Shown: positions 25,899-35,040, counted from the first letter of the stretch. The stretch is DNA of 64,000 bases from Pedobacter metabolipauper (GCF_004362715.1 NZ_SNYC01000003.1:1117601-1181600); one strand, 5' to 3'. Numbers and translations: made by a program. Notes: generated by a model from the letters alone, not told the origin.

Positions 25899-26450
25899 AT
25901 GAAAAACACCTCAGATTCTGAACCAAAGTTCAGCACTCAAACACCTGCAAAAGCAGAGCCTGCATTAATGGAACTTTTTCTGGACTCCATTAAAGATATC
26001 TACTGGGCAGAAAATCACCTGGTAAAAACACTACCCAAAATGCAGAAGGCTGCTACTACAGAAAAATTAGCCAATGCAATTGGACAGCACCTTACACAAA
26101 CAAAAGGGCACGTAGAATTATTGAACCAGGTATTTGAGCTTCTCGGAGAAAAAGCCGTCGCCAAGAAATGTGATGCCATGGAAGGCCTGGCAAAAGAAGG
26201 CGAAGGAATTATTGAAAGTACGGAGCAGGGAACTGCAACACGGGACGTGGGCATTATACTGGCTTCACAGAAAGTAGAACATTATGAAATTGCTACCTAT
26301 GGCGGCCTAACCCAGTTGGCAAAAACACTCAATCTAACCGATGTGGCTGATATTTTTGCCCAAATCCTTGCTGAAGAAAAAGACGCTGATGCCATCCTGA
26401 CGGACATTGCTGAAAATGACATCAATTACACGGCTGCTGAAGAAGCATAA
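25899..26450 (+). CDS. DUF892 (YciE/YciF-like) ferritin-like stress protein
   Basis: A 183-residue protein from ATG at 25899. The core (about 25-175) is a four-helix DUF892 fold (MELFLDSIKDIYWAENHLVKTLPKM at the start, with glutamates and histidines in HLTQTKGHVELL and EHYEIATYGGL that fit a di-metal site). E. coli YciF and relatives are induced by stress and often annotated as ferroxidase-like. It precedes the catalase gene by 11 bases, so the two are probably an operon against peroxide and iron stress. Confidence 0.9.
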   Translation: MKNTSDSEPKFSTQTPAKAEPALMELFLDSIKDIYWAENHLVKTLPKMQKAATTEKLANAIGQHLTQTKGHVELLNQVFELLGEKAVAKKCDAMEGLAKEGEGIIESTEQGTATRDVGIILASQKVEHYEIATYGGLTQLAKTLNLTDVADIFAQILAEEKDADAILTDIAENDINYTAAEEA

Positions 26451-26461
26451 ATAAATCAGAT

Positions 26462-28651
26462 ATGGCGACTAAAAAGAATTCCGCAAAACCTGCGGCAGAG
26501 GCTATCTCTGAAAAAATAGTAAACCTTGCACCACATACCGAAAGCGGAAGTGGTGAACTGATGACCACCAACCATGGCCTAAAGATCAATGACGACCAAA
26601 ATTCACTAAAGGCCGGTGAACGTGGGGCTACCCTTCTGGAGGATTTTATCCTGCGGGAAAAGATCACCCATTTTGACCATGAAAGAATCCCTGAGCGCAT
26701 TGTACATGCCCGTGGTTCTGCAGCGCACGGTGTATTTAAAGTTTATGAATCACAAGCTGCGCTGACCAGGGCCAGCTTCCTTTCTGATCCGGAACTGGAA
26801 ACACCCGTATTTGTGCGTTTTTCTACCGTTGCCGGGTCCCGCGGATCAACAGACCTTGCCAGGGATGTGAGGGGATTTGCTGTTAAATTTTATACACAAG
26901 AAGGTAACTTTGATCTGGTTGGTAATAATATGCCTGTTTTCTTTATTCAGGATGCGATCAAGTTTCCAGACCTGATCCATGCCGTTAAGCCGGAACCAGA
27001 CAATGAAATGCCACAGGCTGCTTCTGCTCACGATACGTTTTGGGATTTTATCTCCTTAATGCCTGAGTCTGCCCATATGATCATGTGGGCTATGAGCGAC
27101 AGGGCCCTGCCACGCAGTTACCGCATGATGGAAGGCTTTGGGGTACATACTTTCCGCTTTGTTAATGAACAGGGACAATCAAACTTTGTTAAATTTCATT
27201 GGAAGCCCCTATTAGGTGTGCATTCTGTGGCCTGGGATGAGGCTCAAAATATTTCTGGTAAAGACCCTGACTTTCATCGCCGCGACCTTTGGGATGCTAT
27301 TGAAAGTGGTGCATTTCCGGAATGGGAACTTGGTGTACAGGTGGTTCCGGAAGCTGATGAATTTAAGTTTGAATTTGATCTGCTTGATCCAACCAAACTA
27401 ATTCCGGAAGAGCTGGTTCCTGTTCAAAGGATCGGTAAGCTGACATTGAACCGCAATCCCGATAATTTCTTTGCCGAAACGGAACAGGTTGCCTTCCACG
27501 TTGGCCATGTTGTTCCGGGAATAGATTTTACCAATGATCCATTATTACAGGGACGCCTGTTCTCTTATACCGATACCCAGTTAATCCGTTTAGGCGGAAC
27601 AAACTTCCATGAGATTCCAATCAACCGTCCTGTTATACCGGTTCATAATAACCAGCGCGACGGACACATGCGGCAGACCATCAACAAAGGGAAATCAAGC
27701 TATAGCCCGAATTCACTGGGTGGAAATGATCCGGCACAGGCAAAAGCTGCTGAAGGCGGGTTTACTTCGTACAATGAACGTATTGATGCGCGAAAGGTGC
27801 GTCAAAGGAGTAAAAGTTTCTTCGATCATTTTAGCCAGGCACGCCTGTTCTTTAACAGCCAGTCGGAGCCTGAAAAAAACCACCTGACGGATGCATTGAC
27901 CTTTGAACTTGGCAAAGTTAAAACCGTTGCCATCCGCGAGCGGATGTTAGGCATACTTGCCCAAATTGACAAGGGACTTGCCGCACAGGTTGCCTACGGA
28001 TTGGGAATACATGTACCTCAGGTACCTGAACAACCGATCAATAAAAGTATTCCAGCTGACGGTAACCCTGCTGATTACCAGCCAATACAAGCAGAAAGTT
28101 CTTTAACTTCTTCTGAAGCACTAAGTATGGCAAATACAATAAAAGACAGTATTGTAAGTCGCAAGATCGCTATTTTAGCTGCCGATGGTGTAAATGAAAA
28201 AGCGTTGAATACGGTTAAAAAAGCATTGCTTGCTGCCGGCGCTGTTGTTGAAGTTATTGCACCAAGACTTGGTTTCATTGTTTCTGAGAATGACGAACAG
28301 ATTCCTGTTGATCAAAGCTTTTTAACGGCTGCTTCTGTATTGTTTGATGCGGTTTATGTTCCGGGAGGAACAAACAGTGTTGCTTCTATTGAAGCTGAGG
28401 CTGATGCGGTCCACTTTTTAAATGAAGCGTTTAAACATTGTAAGGCGATTGCTGCAGACAGTGATGCGATTCAGGTATTGGAAGCTACCTACTTTAGTAA
28501 AAAACTACCAGAAGATTATACGGATGAAACCGTATTAACCGAAGGCGTTGTGATCCAAAGCAAACCGGCCAAACTCGCTGAACAGTTTATTGCTGCTGTT
28601 GCACAGCACCGGTTCTGGGAAAGGGAGAAACCAAGAAAGGTTCCTGCGTAA
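26462..28651 (+). CDS. katE: Large-subunit catalase (HPII type)
   Basis: Decomposes hydrogen peroxide to water and oxygen with haem. The 729-residue chain has catalytic H82 in [10 protein letters not shown] and N155 in [10 protein letters not shown], and the proximal haem tyrosine in the RLFSYTDTQ motif (about 365). An extra C-terminal flavodoxin/DJ-1-like domain at about 560-725 ([15 protein letters not shown], later APRLGFI and GGTNSV) identifies the large-subunit clade. It follows the DUF892 gene with an 11-base gap and ends in a strong terminator at 28664-28706. Fused domains of this type add stability; function in peroxide defence is well established for the family. Confidence 0.97.
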   Translation: MATKKNSAKPAAEAISEKIVNLAPHTESGSGELMTTNHGLKINDDQNSLKAGERGATLLEDFILREKITHFDHERIPERIVHARGSAAHGVFKVYESQAALTRASFLSDPELETPVFVRFSTVAGSRGSTDLARDVRGFAVKFYTQEGNFDLVGNNMPVFFIQDAIKFPDLIHAVKPEPDNEMPQAASAHDTFWDFISLMPESAHMIMWAMSDRALPRSYRMMEGFGVHTFRFVNEQGQSNFVKFHWKPLLGVHSVAWDEAQNISGKDPDFHRRDLWDAIESGAFPEWELGVQVVPEADEFKFEFDLLDPTKLIPEELVPVQRIGKLTLNRNPDNFFAETEQVAFHVGHVVPGIDFTNDPLLQGRLFSYTDTQLIRLGGTNFHEIPINRPVIPVHNNQRDGHMRQTINKGKSSYSPNSLGGNDPAQAKAAEGGFTSYNERIDARKVRQRSKSFFDHFSQARLFFNSQSEPEKNHLTDALTFELGKVKTVAIRERMLGILAQIDKGLAAQVAYGLGIHVPQVPEQPINKSIPADGNPADYQPIQAESSLTSSEALSMANTIKDSIVSRKIAILAADGVNEKALNTVKKALLAAGAVVEVIAPRLGFIVSENDEQIPVDQSFLTAASVLFDAVYVPGGTNSVASIEAEADAVHFLNEAFKHCKAIAADSDAIQVLEATYFSKKLPEDYTDETVLTEGVVIQSKPAKLAEQFIAAVAQHRFWEREKPRKVPA

Positions 28652-28663
28652 TACAATAAAAAT

Positions 28664-28706
28664 AACCCCGGCAGTATGATCATGTACTACCGGGGTTTTT
28701 ATTTTT
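28664..28706. terminator. Bidirectional intrinsic terminator between katE and the ankyrin gene
   Basis: AACCCCGG at 28664-28671 pairs with CCGGGGTT at 28690-28697, with inner pairing AGTA/TACT and a loop around GATCATG, followed by T-rich DNA to 28706. The region upstream on the minus strand has a matching A-rich run, so it may serve both convergent genes. Confidence 0.85.
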
Positions 28707-28734
28707 ATAAAGTTCTTCTTTTAATAATGATCTG

Positions 28735-29202
28735 TTATGCGTTTTCCATTATTCTAATGGCTTCTTCATTACCTTGTTGTGCGGCAAGATCAAATGCGGA
28801 AAGGCCTCTTACATCAAGTACCGCTAGATCTGCTCCGGAATTAACCAGGAGCTGAACAAGCTCATTTCTGCCAAACATGGCAGCAAACATCAGGGCTGTG
28901 CCGCCATTGCCATGCTGAAGATCCAGATTTGCACCATTGTAGATTAGCAGTTCTGCAATTTGAGGATACCCTTTAAAGGACACACCCATAAGCGCGGTGT
29001 TACCTCCCAGATCCTGGGCATCTATATCAACTCCGGCTTCAAGCAATAATTTTACCGCTTCAAGCTGATTGTTATAACTGGCAATGATTAGCGGGGTATA
29101 TCCTTTTGCGTCCTGAACATTCAGGTCAGCACCTTTCGCAATAAAATCTTTAAGTGTGGTCAAGTCTCCGATCCTTGACGCGTGAATGAGTAGATCTGTC
29201 AT
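28735..29202 (-). CDS. Ankyrin-repeat protein
   Basis: A 155-residue protein of about four ankyrin repeats: DAKGYTPLIIASYNNQLEAVKLLLEAG, DLGGNTALMGVSFKGYPQIAELLIYNG, HGNGGTALMFAAMFGRNELVQLLVNSG and a final DVRGLSAFDLAAQQG type unit. There is no signal peptide, so it is cytoplasmic. Ankyrin-repeat genes lie next to catalase genes in many bacteria and in Pseudomonas one (AnkB) is needed for full catalase activity, which makes a catalase-protecting role plausible here. The gene is convergent with katE and not co-transcribed. Confidence 0.93.
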   Translation of the reverse strand: MTDLLIHASRIGDLTTLKDFIAKGADLNVQDAKGYTPLIIASYNNQLEAVKLLLEAGVDIDAQDLGGNTALMGVSFKGYPQIAELLIYNGANLDLQHGNGGTALMFAAMFGRNELVQLLVNSGADLAVLDVRGLSAFDLAAQQGNEEAIRIMENA

Positions 29203-29262
29203 ATTTAGTATAACAAATACCGCGTAGATTGTTTGAAAAATTACAAATTACATGACCTAAAA

Positions 29263-29526
29263 TTAATCTTCCTCTTCGAGATAGATCTCATGCACGAGGA
29301 ATTTCACTTTATCTGATTTTTCTAATAATTCCGAAACATCTTCAGAATCGATATTATAGATCGTTTCACCAGAATCGGGAATTTCTGAATTTGGCACCAG
29401 TTCAAAAAACTGGCATCCATTATAGCTATCCAGTTCCACTATTTTTACGTAATTGACCCCGTTACTTTTCCAGTCCTTTAGAATATCCGCATTAAACAGC
29501 ACGTACGGGTTTGTCTGATTTTCCAT
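29263..29526 (-). CDS. Small acidic protein of unknown function
   Basis: An 87-residue protein rich in Glu and Asp with a hydrophobic-residue pattern suggesting a compact alpha/beta fold (VKIVELDSYNGCQFFELVPN and VKFLVHEIYLEEED). No signal peptide or membrane segment. I do not recognise a family. It lies 60 bases after the ankyrin start on the same strand and could be transcribed with it. Confidence 0.55.
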   Translation of the reverse strand: MENQTNPYVLFNADILKDWKSNGVNYVKIVELDSYNGCQFFELVPNSEIPDSGETIYNIDSEDVSELLEKSDKVKFLVHEIYLEEED

Positions 29527-29829
29527 GGTGTAAAATTAATAATTTCTTTCGGGCACAGCGCATTCACCGACAAATACCGCCCATTTATCGATGCTTATTG
29601 CCACATCATTAGAAAATCATCAATCTTTATTTATAATTAAAAATTATGAAACGATTTAGATCCCCACCTTTGTAAACACCAATACAACTACTACTTTTAC
29701 GGCGAGCACTATGCTAAGCAACCGCAGGAACGACAGGGAGATAATAAAAATACCGGCTTGTAAATATTAAACCAAAAAATATATCTTTATAGCGGCAATT
29801 AATATATATAAGAACCAAATAGTATTGAT
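29527..29829. other. Non-coding stretch before a small gene
   Basis: Contains no gene that I can support. A TATCTTTA-like -10 region near 29780 with a TTG about 20 bases upstream is a weak promoter candidate for the small gene at 29830. Confidence 0.35.
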
Positions 29830-29988
29830 ATGAAACGCAAAAGAACAATTACCACAGCATTGATCCTGGCGCTAAGCCCATTCTGTTTTAAGTTAGGTGC
29901 AGATGTATTTAAGTCTGGCATCAAAGATGGGAAAGCACATGCCTCACAGAATAAAGTAAAATCAGAAACTAAGAAAGCAGTTATTTAA
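29830..29988 (+). CDS. Small membrane or secreted peptide
   Basis: A 52-residue frame (MKRKRTITTALILALSPFCF...) with a basic N-terminus, one hydrophobic stretch at about 7-22 that could be a signal anchor, and a lysine-rich tail. The ATG is preceded by an AT-rich region with a promoter-like sequence. No family known. It may be a real small gene or a chance frame. Confidence 0.45.
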   Translation: MKRKRTITTALILALSPFCFKLGADVFKSGIKDGKAHASQNKVKSETKKAVI

Positions 29989-30147
29989 TTTTTAAAAAAC
30001 CGGAATATTAGTTAGAATATTTTTCAGCTAATGATTTATTTTTTTTCTATTTTTAATAAACTTTAACTAGTTTAGCCCTTAATAATAACCATCCCTTGTC
30101 CAATGAATTGTAGATAATTAACTACTCAATTGAATAAGAAATAATTT

Positions 30148-30624
30148 ATGCCAAAATTAAGTATACAAGATTTAGTTAGAAATAAGCAAATAAGCATTCG
30201 TCGTATTTATGATAAATATGCAGATAGTATGTTAGGATATGTATATGAGGTGGTTAAGGACCGTAAATTGGCCGAAGAATACCTTGTAGAAATATTTTGT
30301 GACATCTCCACCCATTTCGATGATAATGATCTGGAGGAAAATATCAACTGGAGCAAGCTGCAGCGTTTTGCAAAGAACAAACTCCAGGCTTTTAATGATA
30401 CAATAAAACTTAGTGACCCGGGTACTGTTGCAGTAACTGTACATAACTCAAGTAATATGTATCTGGACAAGTTAACGGACGAGCAAAGATTGGTGTTTTG
30501 TGCTGCTTATTATTATGGGAAATCTGTTATATCCATTTCAGAAGAGTTAAGCATACCTAAAGAACAAGTACAAAAAACTTTAAAAGACGCTTTCTCTATT
30601 ATACGTAAAACGAGTGAAAATTAA
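30148..30624 (+). CDS. Divergent sigma-factor-like protein
   Basis: A 158-residue protein with sigma-70 region 2-like (ISIRRIYDKYADSMLGYVYEVVKDRKLAEEYLVEIFCDI) and region 4-like (LTDEQRLVFCAAYYYGKSVISISEELSIPKEQVQKTLKDAF) segments, the second resembling a helix-turn-helix. The distance between them is as in ECF sigma factors, but sequence conservation is weak. The downstream gene, with a typical anti-sigma start, overlaps it by 11 bases, so it is probably a diverged ECF sigma with an anti-sigma partner. Confidence 0.68.
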   Translation: MPKLSIQDLVRNKQISIRRIYDKYADSMLGYVYEVVKDRKLAEEYLVEIFCDISTHFDDNDLEENINWSKLQRFAKNKLQAFNDTIKLSDPGTVAVTVHNSSNMYLDKLTDEQRLVFCAAYYYGKSVISISEELSIPKEQVQKTLKDAFSIIRKTSEN

Positions 30625-31108
30625 TGAATATATAGATAGTGGAATACTCGAAGCTTACCTGTTCGGTAATGTGACAGAGGAAGAATCTGCAGAATTTTTA
30701 AGATTCAAAGAAGAATATCCAGAAGTAAAAACAGCCTTCAAAGAGCTTGAACATACGATGGAGCTTTTTGCCCGCGGGATGGGGAAAATCCCACCCCCTG
30801 GACTACTGACACAAATTGAAGCCAATATTAAAGAAGTTGTTCTTTACGATTCTGCCCCGTTAATTATTAAGGTGCCACACAAAGAACCGGAAGTGATTAA
30901 AGCTAATCCTGGTGAATTTATCCAAAACAAGGAAACCGTACCATTTGATATTGAACCGCCGCTTATACCAATCGGCAAATCGATTTTCTATTACATTGCC
31001 TTTCTTGGGACTATTTTTTTAATCATTGCCTTAATCATCTTTTTCATTCACCTGAAAGATCAGCAGGATCTGGAGCAGATCAAGACTGAGATGAGGATGA
31101 AACGTTAA
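30614..31108 (+). CDS. Putative anti-sigma factor
   Basis: A 164-residue protein from a GTG start at 30614, which lies in the end of the sigma-like gene. The opening KINEYIDSGILEAYLFGNVTEEE is the common N-terminus of Bacteroidota anti-sigma factors (zinc-less RskA-like type). One membrane helix at about 121-142 (FYYIAFLGTIFLIIALIIFFIH) and a short tail. The GTG gives the full conserved N-terminus, which decides the start. The extracytoplasmic part is short, so it may sense through a partner not in the window. Confidence 0.72.
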   Translation: MKINEYIDSGILEAYLFGNVTEEESAEFLRFKEEYPEVKTAFKELEHTMELFARGMGKIPPPGLLTQIEANIKEVVLYDSAPLIIKVPHKEPEVIKANPGEFIQNKETVPFDIEPPLIPIGKSIFYYIAFLGTIFLIIALIIFFIHLKDQQDLEQIKTEMRMKR

Positions 31109-31221
31109 AAATGGTTAATTTCAGTTAAATCTTTGTTAAAGCACCTGCCCGAGCCTGTGAAAATGGATGGTAAAAAGTAATTTGCCAGCATTAAGGCTCT
31201 AACTACTTTAACCCAATTTAA

Positions 31222-31761
31222 ATGAACTTAAAAATATCAGTCCTTCTTGTATTAATGATTATCAGCAATCTTTGTTTTGCGCAGGAAACCATTTCTATTA
31301 ATAACCAGGCAACGTTGCAGTTACCTGCAGGTGCTGTTAAATATACCGATAAAAAGTTCATCGCTACCCTTTCTGAAACGTTTAGCGGCCCTGTTCTGGA
31401 AGCATTAACCAAACACATCTATCAGGCCGATGGTATCATCTTTAGGTTTGTAATTAATACTGTTGTATCTCATAAGAACTATGTGCCTGATAAGAAAGCT
31501 TCATTGGATGCGGTTTTTATGGAACAGGATGTTTCTGAAGACGGAAAGCCCCAGCATCAATACGAATCACGGATCCGTGTAATTAATGGAAATGAAATAT
31601 TAGTTTATGGCTTTAAAGAATCCGGCAGGTATAATTTCTTTTGCCTGAGTAAAGACCGGAAAATAGTTTTAATGGGTGAACTGGAAACTAAACCGGAATA
31701 TAGCACTAAGACAGCTATTGTATTTAACAATCTTTTGGAGAGTATAAAATTTAGTAAATAA
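31222..31761 (+). CDS. Secreted protein of unknown function
   Basis: A 179-residue protein with a signal peptide (MNLKISVLLVLMIISNLCFA). The mature part is mixed alpha/beta with no recognised motif. It is 113 bases after the anti-sigma gene on the same strand and may be an accessory or independent gene. Confidence 0.55.
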   Translation: MNLKISVLLVLMIISNLCFAQETISINNQATLQLPAGAVKYTDKKFIATLSETFSGPVLEALTKHIYQADGIIFRFVINTVVSHKNYVPDKKASLDAVFMEQDVSEDGKPQHQYESRIRVINGNEILVYGFKESGRYNFFCLSKDRKIVLMGELETKPEYSTKTAIVFNNLLESIKFSK

Positions 31762-31786
31762 AAAATACTATAAAACTAAAATAATT

Positions 31787-31817
31787 AGTAATATTGTATA
31801 TTCTATAAAGTAATATT
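31787..31817. promoter_or_regulatory. Direct repeat upstream of the Panacea gene, possible operator
   Basis: AGTAATATT occurs at 31787-31795 and again at 31809-31817, 22 bases start-to-start, or about two helical turns, just before the ATG at 31825. Antitoxin genes often have such operators, but this AT-rich repeat could arise by chance. Confidence 0.35.
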
Positions 31818-31824
31818 TAATCGT

Positions 31825-32310
31825 ATGTCCTATCCAGCTATAGTAGTCGCCAACGAACTTATAAAGCTTTCTTTATCTGAAGAGATTCCAATTACCCCGA
31901 TGAAACTTCAAAAGATGGTTTATCTGGCCAACGGAATAAGTCTTAAAAGGAAAGGTGAAAAACTGGTCAATGAACGCTTCGAAGCCTGGGACTATGGTCC
32001 GGTAGTGACGAGTATCTATCATGATTTTAAAGAATACAGCGGAAACGTCATTCCTGAACCAAAGAATGTAAATATCTTTCAGGATGGCTCTTCATTTGCC
32101 AATTCCTCCTCGATCATTGTCAATGATGAGGATCTAAAAATAATTAAAGAGGCCTGGGATAATGCGAAAAATATTGAAGCCATTGCGCTTTCCGCGTGGT
32201 CCCATAATAAAAACTCTCCCTGGGATAAAGCCTATCATTCCAAACCAAAATCCGTATACATTTCTGATGACCACATCAAAGCCTATTTTGAAGATTTCAT
32301 TAAAAATTAA
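31825..32310 (+). CDS. Panacea (DUF4065/SocA-like) antitoxin-type protein
   Basis: A 161-residue protein with the DUF4065 domain (Panacea): VVANELIKLSL, ITPMKLQKMVYLANGISL and the FEAWDYGPVVTSIYHDFKEY block are typical. Domain members, such as SocA, neutralise toxins or connect proteins to ClpXP; the Panacea domain is a hyper-adaptable antitoxin fold. The stop and the next ATG overlap (TAATG), so it is translationally coupled to the small membrane protein downstream, as expected of antitoxin-toxin pairs with membrane toxins. Confidence 0.87.
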   Translation: MSYPAIVVANELIKLSLSEEIPITPMKLQKMVYLANGISLKRKGEKLVNERFEAWDYGPVVTSIYHDFKEYSGNVIPEPKNVNIFQDGSSFANSSSIIVNDEDLKIIKEAWDNAKNIEAIALSAWSHNKNSPWDKAYHSKPKSVYISDDHIKAYFEDFIKN

Positions 32311-32639
32311 TGAGCATACAGGATACTATAATAAATGACGCCAATAATTCTTCTTTGGAAGTCCGTGACCGGGCTAAAGAAGAGTATGAGCAGTATGTTC
32401 GGGCTAAAAAACTTCAGAATGATGTGGTTGAGCAGGACAAGAACGAAAGAAAAGACTATGCCAGTGTTTTGGTAACCATTACCACGATCTGGCTGGCTAT
32501 GGTCTTAATTATTTTCATTGCGATCGGCAAAGGCGATCTCATCTATTCAGACAGCGTAATCATTACCTTACTGACCACTACTACCGCAAACGTGATCAGT
32601 TTACTGGTTATTGTAGCCAACTACCTTTTTAAAAAATAA
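32310..32639 (+). CDS. Small two-helix membrane protein, likely partner/toxin of the Panacea protein
   Basis: A 109-residue protein with a charged N-terminal half (about 1-48) and two membrane helices (about 50-72 VLVTITTIWLAMVLIIFIAIG and about 84-105 LLTTTTANVISLLVIVANYLF). Its ATG shares a base with the antitoxin-type gene stop. No named family is obvious. The arrangement fits the Panacea systems in which the toxin is a membrane protein that disturbs the membrane potential. Toxicity is a prediction. Confidence 0.7.
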   Translation: MSIQDTIINDANNSSLEVRDRAKEEYEQYVRAKKLQNDVVEQDKNERKDYASVLVTITTIWLAMVLIIFIAIGKGDLIYSDSVIITLLTTTTANVISLLVIVANYLFKK

Positions 32640-32707
32640 AAAAGGGAATAAGCCTTGACCTATCCCCCCATTAAAATTTATCCCTCATTGTAAATTTACA
32701 AAAAAAA

Positions 32708-33541
32708 ATGAAACGACTGCTCCTATTTTCAATAATTCTCTTTTTAGGTTTACAAAGCTGCACTGATCAGCGCAGCACAACCGATACAGGAACAGTTGTA
32801 CTGCCCCAGCCAAAGGCCATACCGAACTTAGCGTATGAAGTTAAGGCTACCCTGCCCCACGACAAATCCTTATTCACAGAAGGGTTATTTTTTCATGATG
32901 GACAGTTATTTGAAAGTACCGGTTCTCCGGAAGATATTGCGGAAAGCAAATCTATGGTTGGAATCATGAATACCGAAACTGGTGTTTTCAGTGCTAAGGC
33001 AGAATTAGACAAATCTGTATATTTTGGAGAAGGCAGCGTTATCTTTAATGACAAACTGTACCAGCTTACGTACAAAAATCAAAAGGGCTTTATCTATGAC
33101 GCCAAAACTTTTAAAAAGACCGGTGAATTCCGTTATGCCAATTTAGAAGGATGGGGACTAACGACAGACAGCACTAATTTAATTATGAGTGATGGTACCA
33201 ATAAGCTTACCTTCATTAATCCTGCTACGATGCAGCCCGTAAAATCATTATCCGTACTGGAAAATGACACACCTGTTGACAGGCTCAATGAGCTGGAATA
33301 CATCAAAGGGTATATTTATGCCAATGTATGGCTAACCAATACGATCGTTAAAATAGATCCTGCTACCGGTAAATTGGTTGGAAAGCTGGATATAGGGCCT
33401 GTGTTTTTTACAGAGAAGAGTAAGAACATTGCTGGCATGGAACTCAATGGTATTGCCTACCTACCAAAAACGGATCGGATTTACATTACCGGAAAGCTAT
33501 GGTCTACCATTTATGAAATTGAACTTAAATCTGCACAGTAG
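32708..33541 (+). CDS. Glutaminyl-peptide cyclotransferase lipoprotein
   Basis: Converts N-terminal glutamine of peptides to pyroglutamate. The 277-residue protein has a lipoprotein signal peptide with lipobox LQSC (cysteine at 18). The fold is the five-bladed propeller of the bacterial/plant glutamine cyclotransferase family, with features such as FTEGLFFHDGQLFESTGSPE, LYQLTYKNQKGFIYDAKTF, GWGLTTD and LNELEYIKGYIYANVW. Usually exported. The family match is good, but the physiological peptide is unknown. Confidence 0.88.
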   Translation: MKRLLLFSIILFLGLQSCTDQRSTTDTGTVVLPQPKAIPNLAYEVKATLPHDKSLFTEGLFFHDGQLFESTGSPEDIAESKSMVGIMNTETGVFSAKAELDKSVYFGEGSVIFNDKLYQLTYKNQKGFIYDAKTFKKTGEFRYANLEGWGLTTDSTNLIMSDGTNKLTFINPATMQPVKSLSVLENDTPVDRLNELEYIKGYIYANVWLTNTIVKIDPATGKLVGKLDIGPVFFTEKSKNIAGMELNGIAYLPKTDRIYITGKLWSTIYEIELKSAQ

Positions 33542-33558
33542 GGTATTCCATCATAGTC

Positions 33559-33592
33559 AATTGAAAGCAGATCTGACAATTACCTTTCAATT
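33559..33592. terminator. Putative hairpin between convergent genes
   Basis: AATTGAAAG at 33559-33567 pairs with CTTTCAATT at 33584-33592 with a 16-base loop. The stem is AT-rich and U tracts are weak, so terminator function is uncertain. Confidence 0.35.
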
Positions 33593-33603
33593 TCTGGTTG
33601 CTT

Positions 33604-34155
33604 TTAACTCTTATTACGCTTCAATTCCTGGAAAACATCTTTTGTAATTTCAAACCAATGGTGTGGTACACCTTCATAATCAAATTGCTCCACACATTTA
33701 AGGCCTGATTTTTCCAGTACTTTTTTTGACGCTTCATTTCTGCAATCTGCTATTGCATAAATTTCTGTAATACCAAGTGTTGAAAATCCATAGCTTAAAG
33801 AAGCGTATGCGGCTTCGGTAGCAAAGCCCTTTCCCCAATACCGTTTAATCAGCCGATATCCAAGATCATAATGTCCGAAGCGGTTGTTGACAGGGGTTGT
33901 CATTAACTTTAGCCCTGCCCATCCTACAAATTCATTGGTACTTTTTTCAATTATGGCGAGTCTGCCAACCCCATTTTTCACATATTGATCGCGGATAAAC
34001 TCAATTTGATGTACGGCTTCTTCTATGGTTTTAACCGGATGATTACCCAAGAAGGTATGTACTTCAGGATCTGAATCGAGTTCAAACATGGCGTGTTTAT
34101 CTGTTGGTAAGATCTCTCTTAAATAAATGCGATCTGATTCAGTTAAAATTTTCAT
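33604..34155 (-). CDS. GNAT-family N-acetyltransferase (RimJ/RimL type)
   Basis: A 183-residue acetyl-CoA-dependent acetyltransferase of the RimJ/RimL type. The opening LTESDRIYLREILPTDKHAMFELDSDPEVHTFLG and the YRLIKRYWGKGFATEAAYASLSYGF segment with the acetyl-CoA-binding R/Q-x-x-G-x-G/A element (KRYWGKGFA) are standard. The tail IADCRNEASKKVLEKSGL matches the motif of the last strand and helix. Substrate (ribosomal protein, antibiotic or small molecule) unknown. Confidence 0.9.
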   Translation of the reverse strand: MKILTESDRIYLREILPTDKHAMFELDSDPEVHTFLGNHPVKTIEEAVHQIEFIRDQYVKNGVGRLAIIEKSTNEFVGWAGLKLMTTPVNNRFGHYDLGYRLIKRYWGKGFATEAAYASLSYGFSTLGITEIYAIADCRNEASKKVLEKSGLKCVEQFDYEGVPHHWFEITKDVFQELKRNKS

Positions 34156-34188
34156 TAGGGATATAATAGTTATCTAAATGTATACTGG

Positions 34189-35040
34189 TTATCTGATTTG
34201 CTTCATTATCGCAATAATGTCTTCATTACCATATTCAGGTTCTGCCTGCTGAAAGGTTTGGAACAATACATTCGCTAATGGTGAATCTAACCCTTCATCT
34301 TTTGCCAGGCGCAGATCTTTCGCAATGTGTTTTAATGCAAATGCTGCGTTGTAATTTTCATTGATAATGGCATCTCCTTTTATTTTAATGAACACGCTGC
34401 TTAATGCGCTATTATTAATCAGCTCCATCATGGCTTCATTTGGAATGTGATGCTGTTGTGCAAATACAAGTGCTTCCGATAATCCCTGTGCATAAAATCC
34501 AAGTAAGGTATTGATGGCCAGCTTCGCGGTATTGCCGGATCCACTGTCTCCAATCCTTTTATTTAACTTACCCAATTTTTCAAATATTGGTTTCACTTGC
34601 TGAAAGGCAGATTCATCTCCCCCAACCATGATGACCAGTTGTCCCGTTTCCGCTTGCTTTACGCTTCCTGAAACTGGTGCATCCAGATAATAGTTACCTT
34701 GCTCTTTACATAGCTGTGAAAACGCTTTGCTTATACCAGGAGAAACTGTACTCATATTCACGATAACTTTACCACGAACGTTTGCAGCAAGCAATCCATC
34801 TGTACCATTGAAGAGATCATCAATGGCCTGATCATCCGAAACCATCATAAAGACGACCTCATTAAGTTCAATCAATTCTTTGGGAGAAGATGCAACTGCT
34901 GCTCCTAAAGACCTTAACGTTTCTGCTTTCTCTTTGCTCCGGTTATAAACGGTTACCGGATAAGCTGCATCTATCAATTGCTGAGACATTGGATTACCCA
35001 TATTACCTAAGCCGATCCATCCTATTTTAGTCGTATTCAT
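34189..35040 (-). CDS. 3-hydroxyisobutyrate dehydrogenase-family oxidoreductase
   Basis: NAD(P)-dependent beta-hydroxyacid dehydrogenase of 283 residues. Rossmann motif IGWIGLGNMGNPM at 6-18, substrate-binding DAPVSGSVKQAE at 120-131 and catalytic K173 in GNTAKLAINT. The class includes 3-hydroxyisobutyrate, tartronate semialdehyde and glyoxylate/succinic semialdehyde reductases; this sequence does not decide between them. It is divergent from the PLP enzyme gene. Confidence 0.93.
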   Translation of the reverse strand: MNTTKIGWIGLGNMGNPMSQQLIDAAYPVTVYNRSKEKAETLRSLGAAVASSPKELIELNEVVFMMVSDDQAIDDLFNGTDGLLAANVRGKVIVNMSTVSPGISKAFSQLCKEQGNYYLDAPVSGSVKQAETGQLVIMVGGDESAFQQVKPIFEKLGKLNKRIGDSGSGNTAKLAINTLLGFYAQGLSEALVFAQQHHIPNEAMMELINNSALSSVFIKIKGDAIINENYNAAFALKHIAKDLRLAKDEGLDSPLANVLFQTFQQAEPEYGNEDIIAIMKQIR

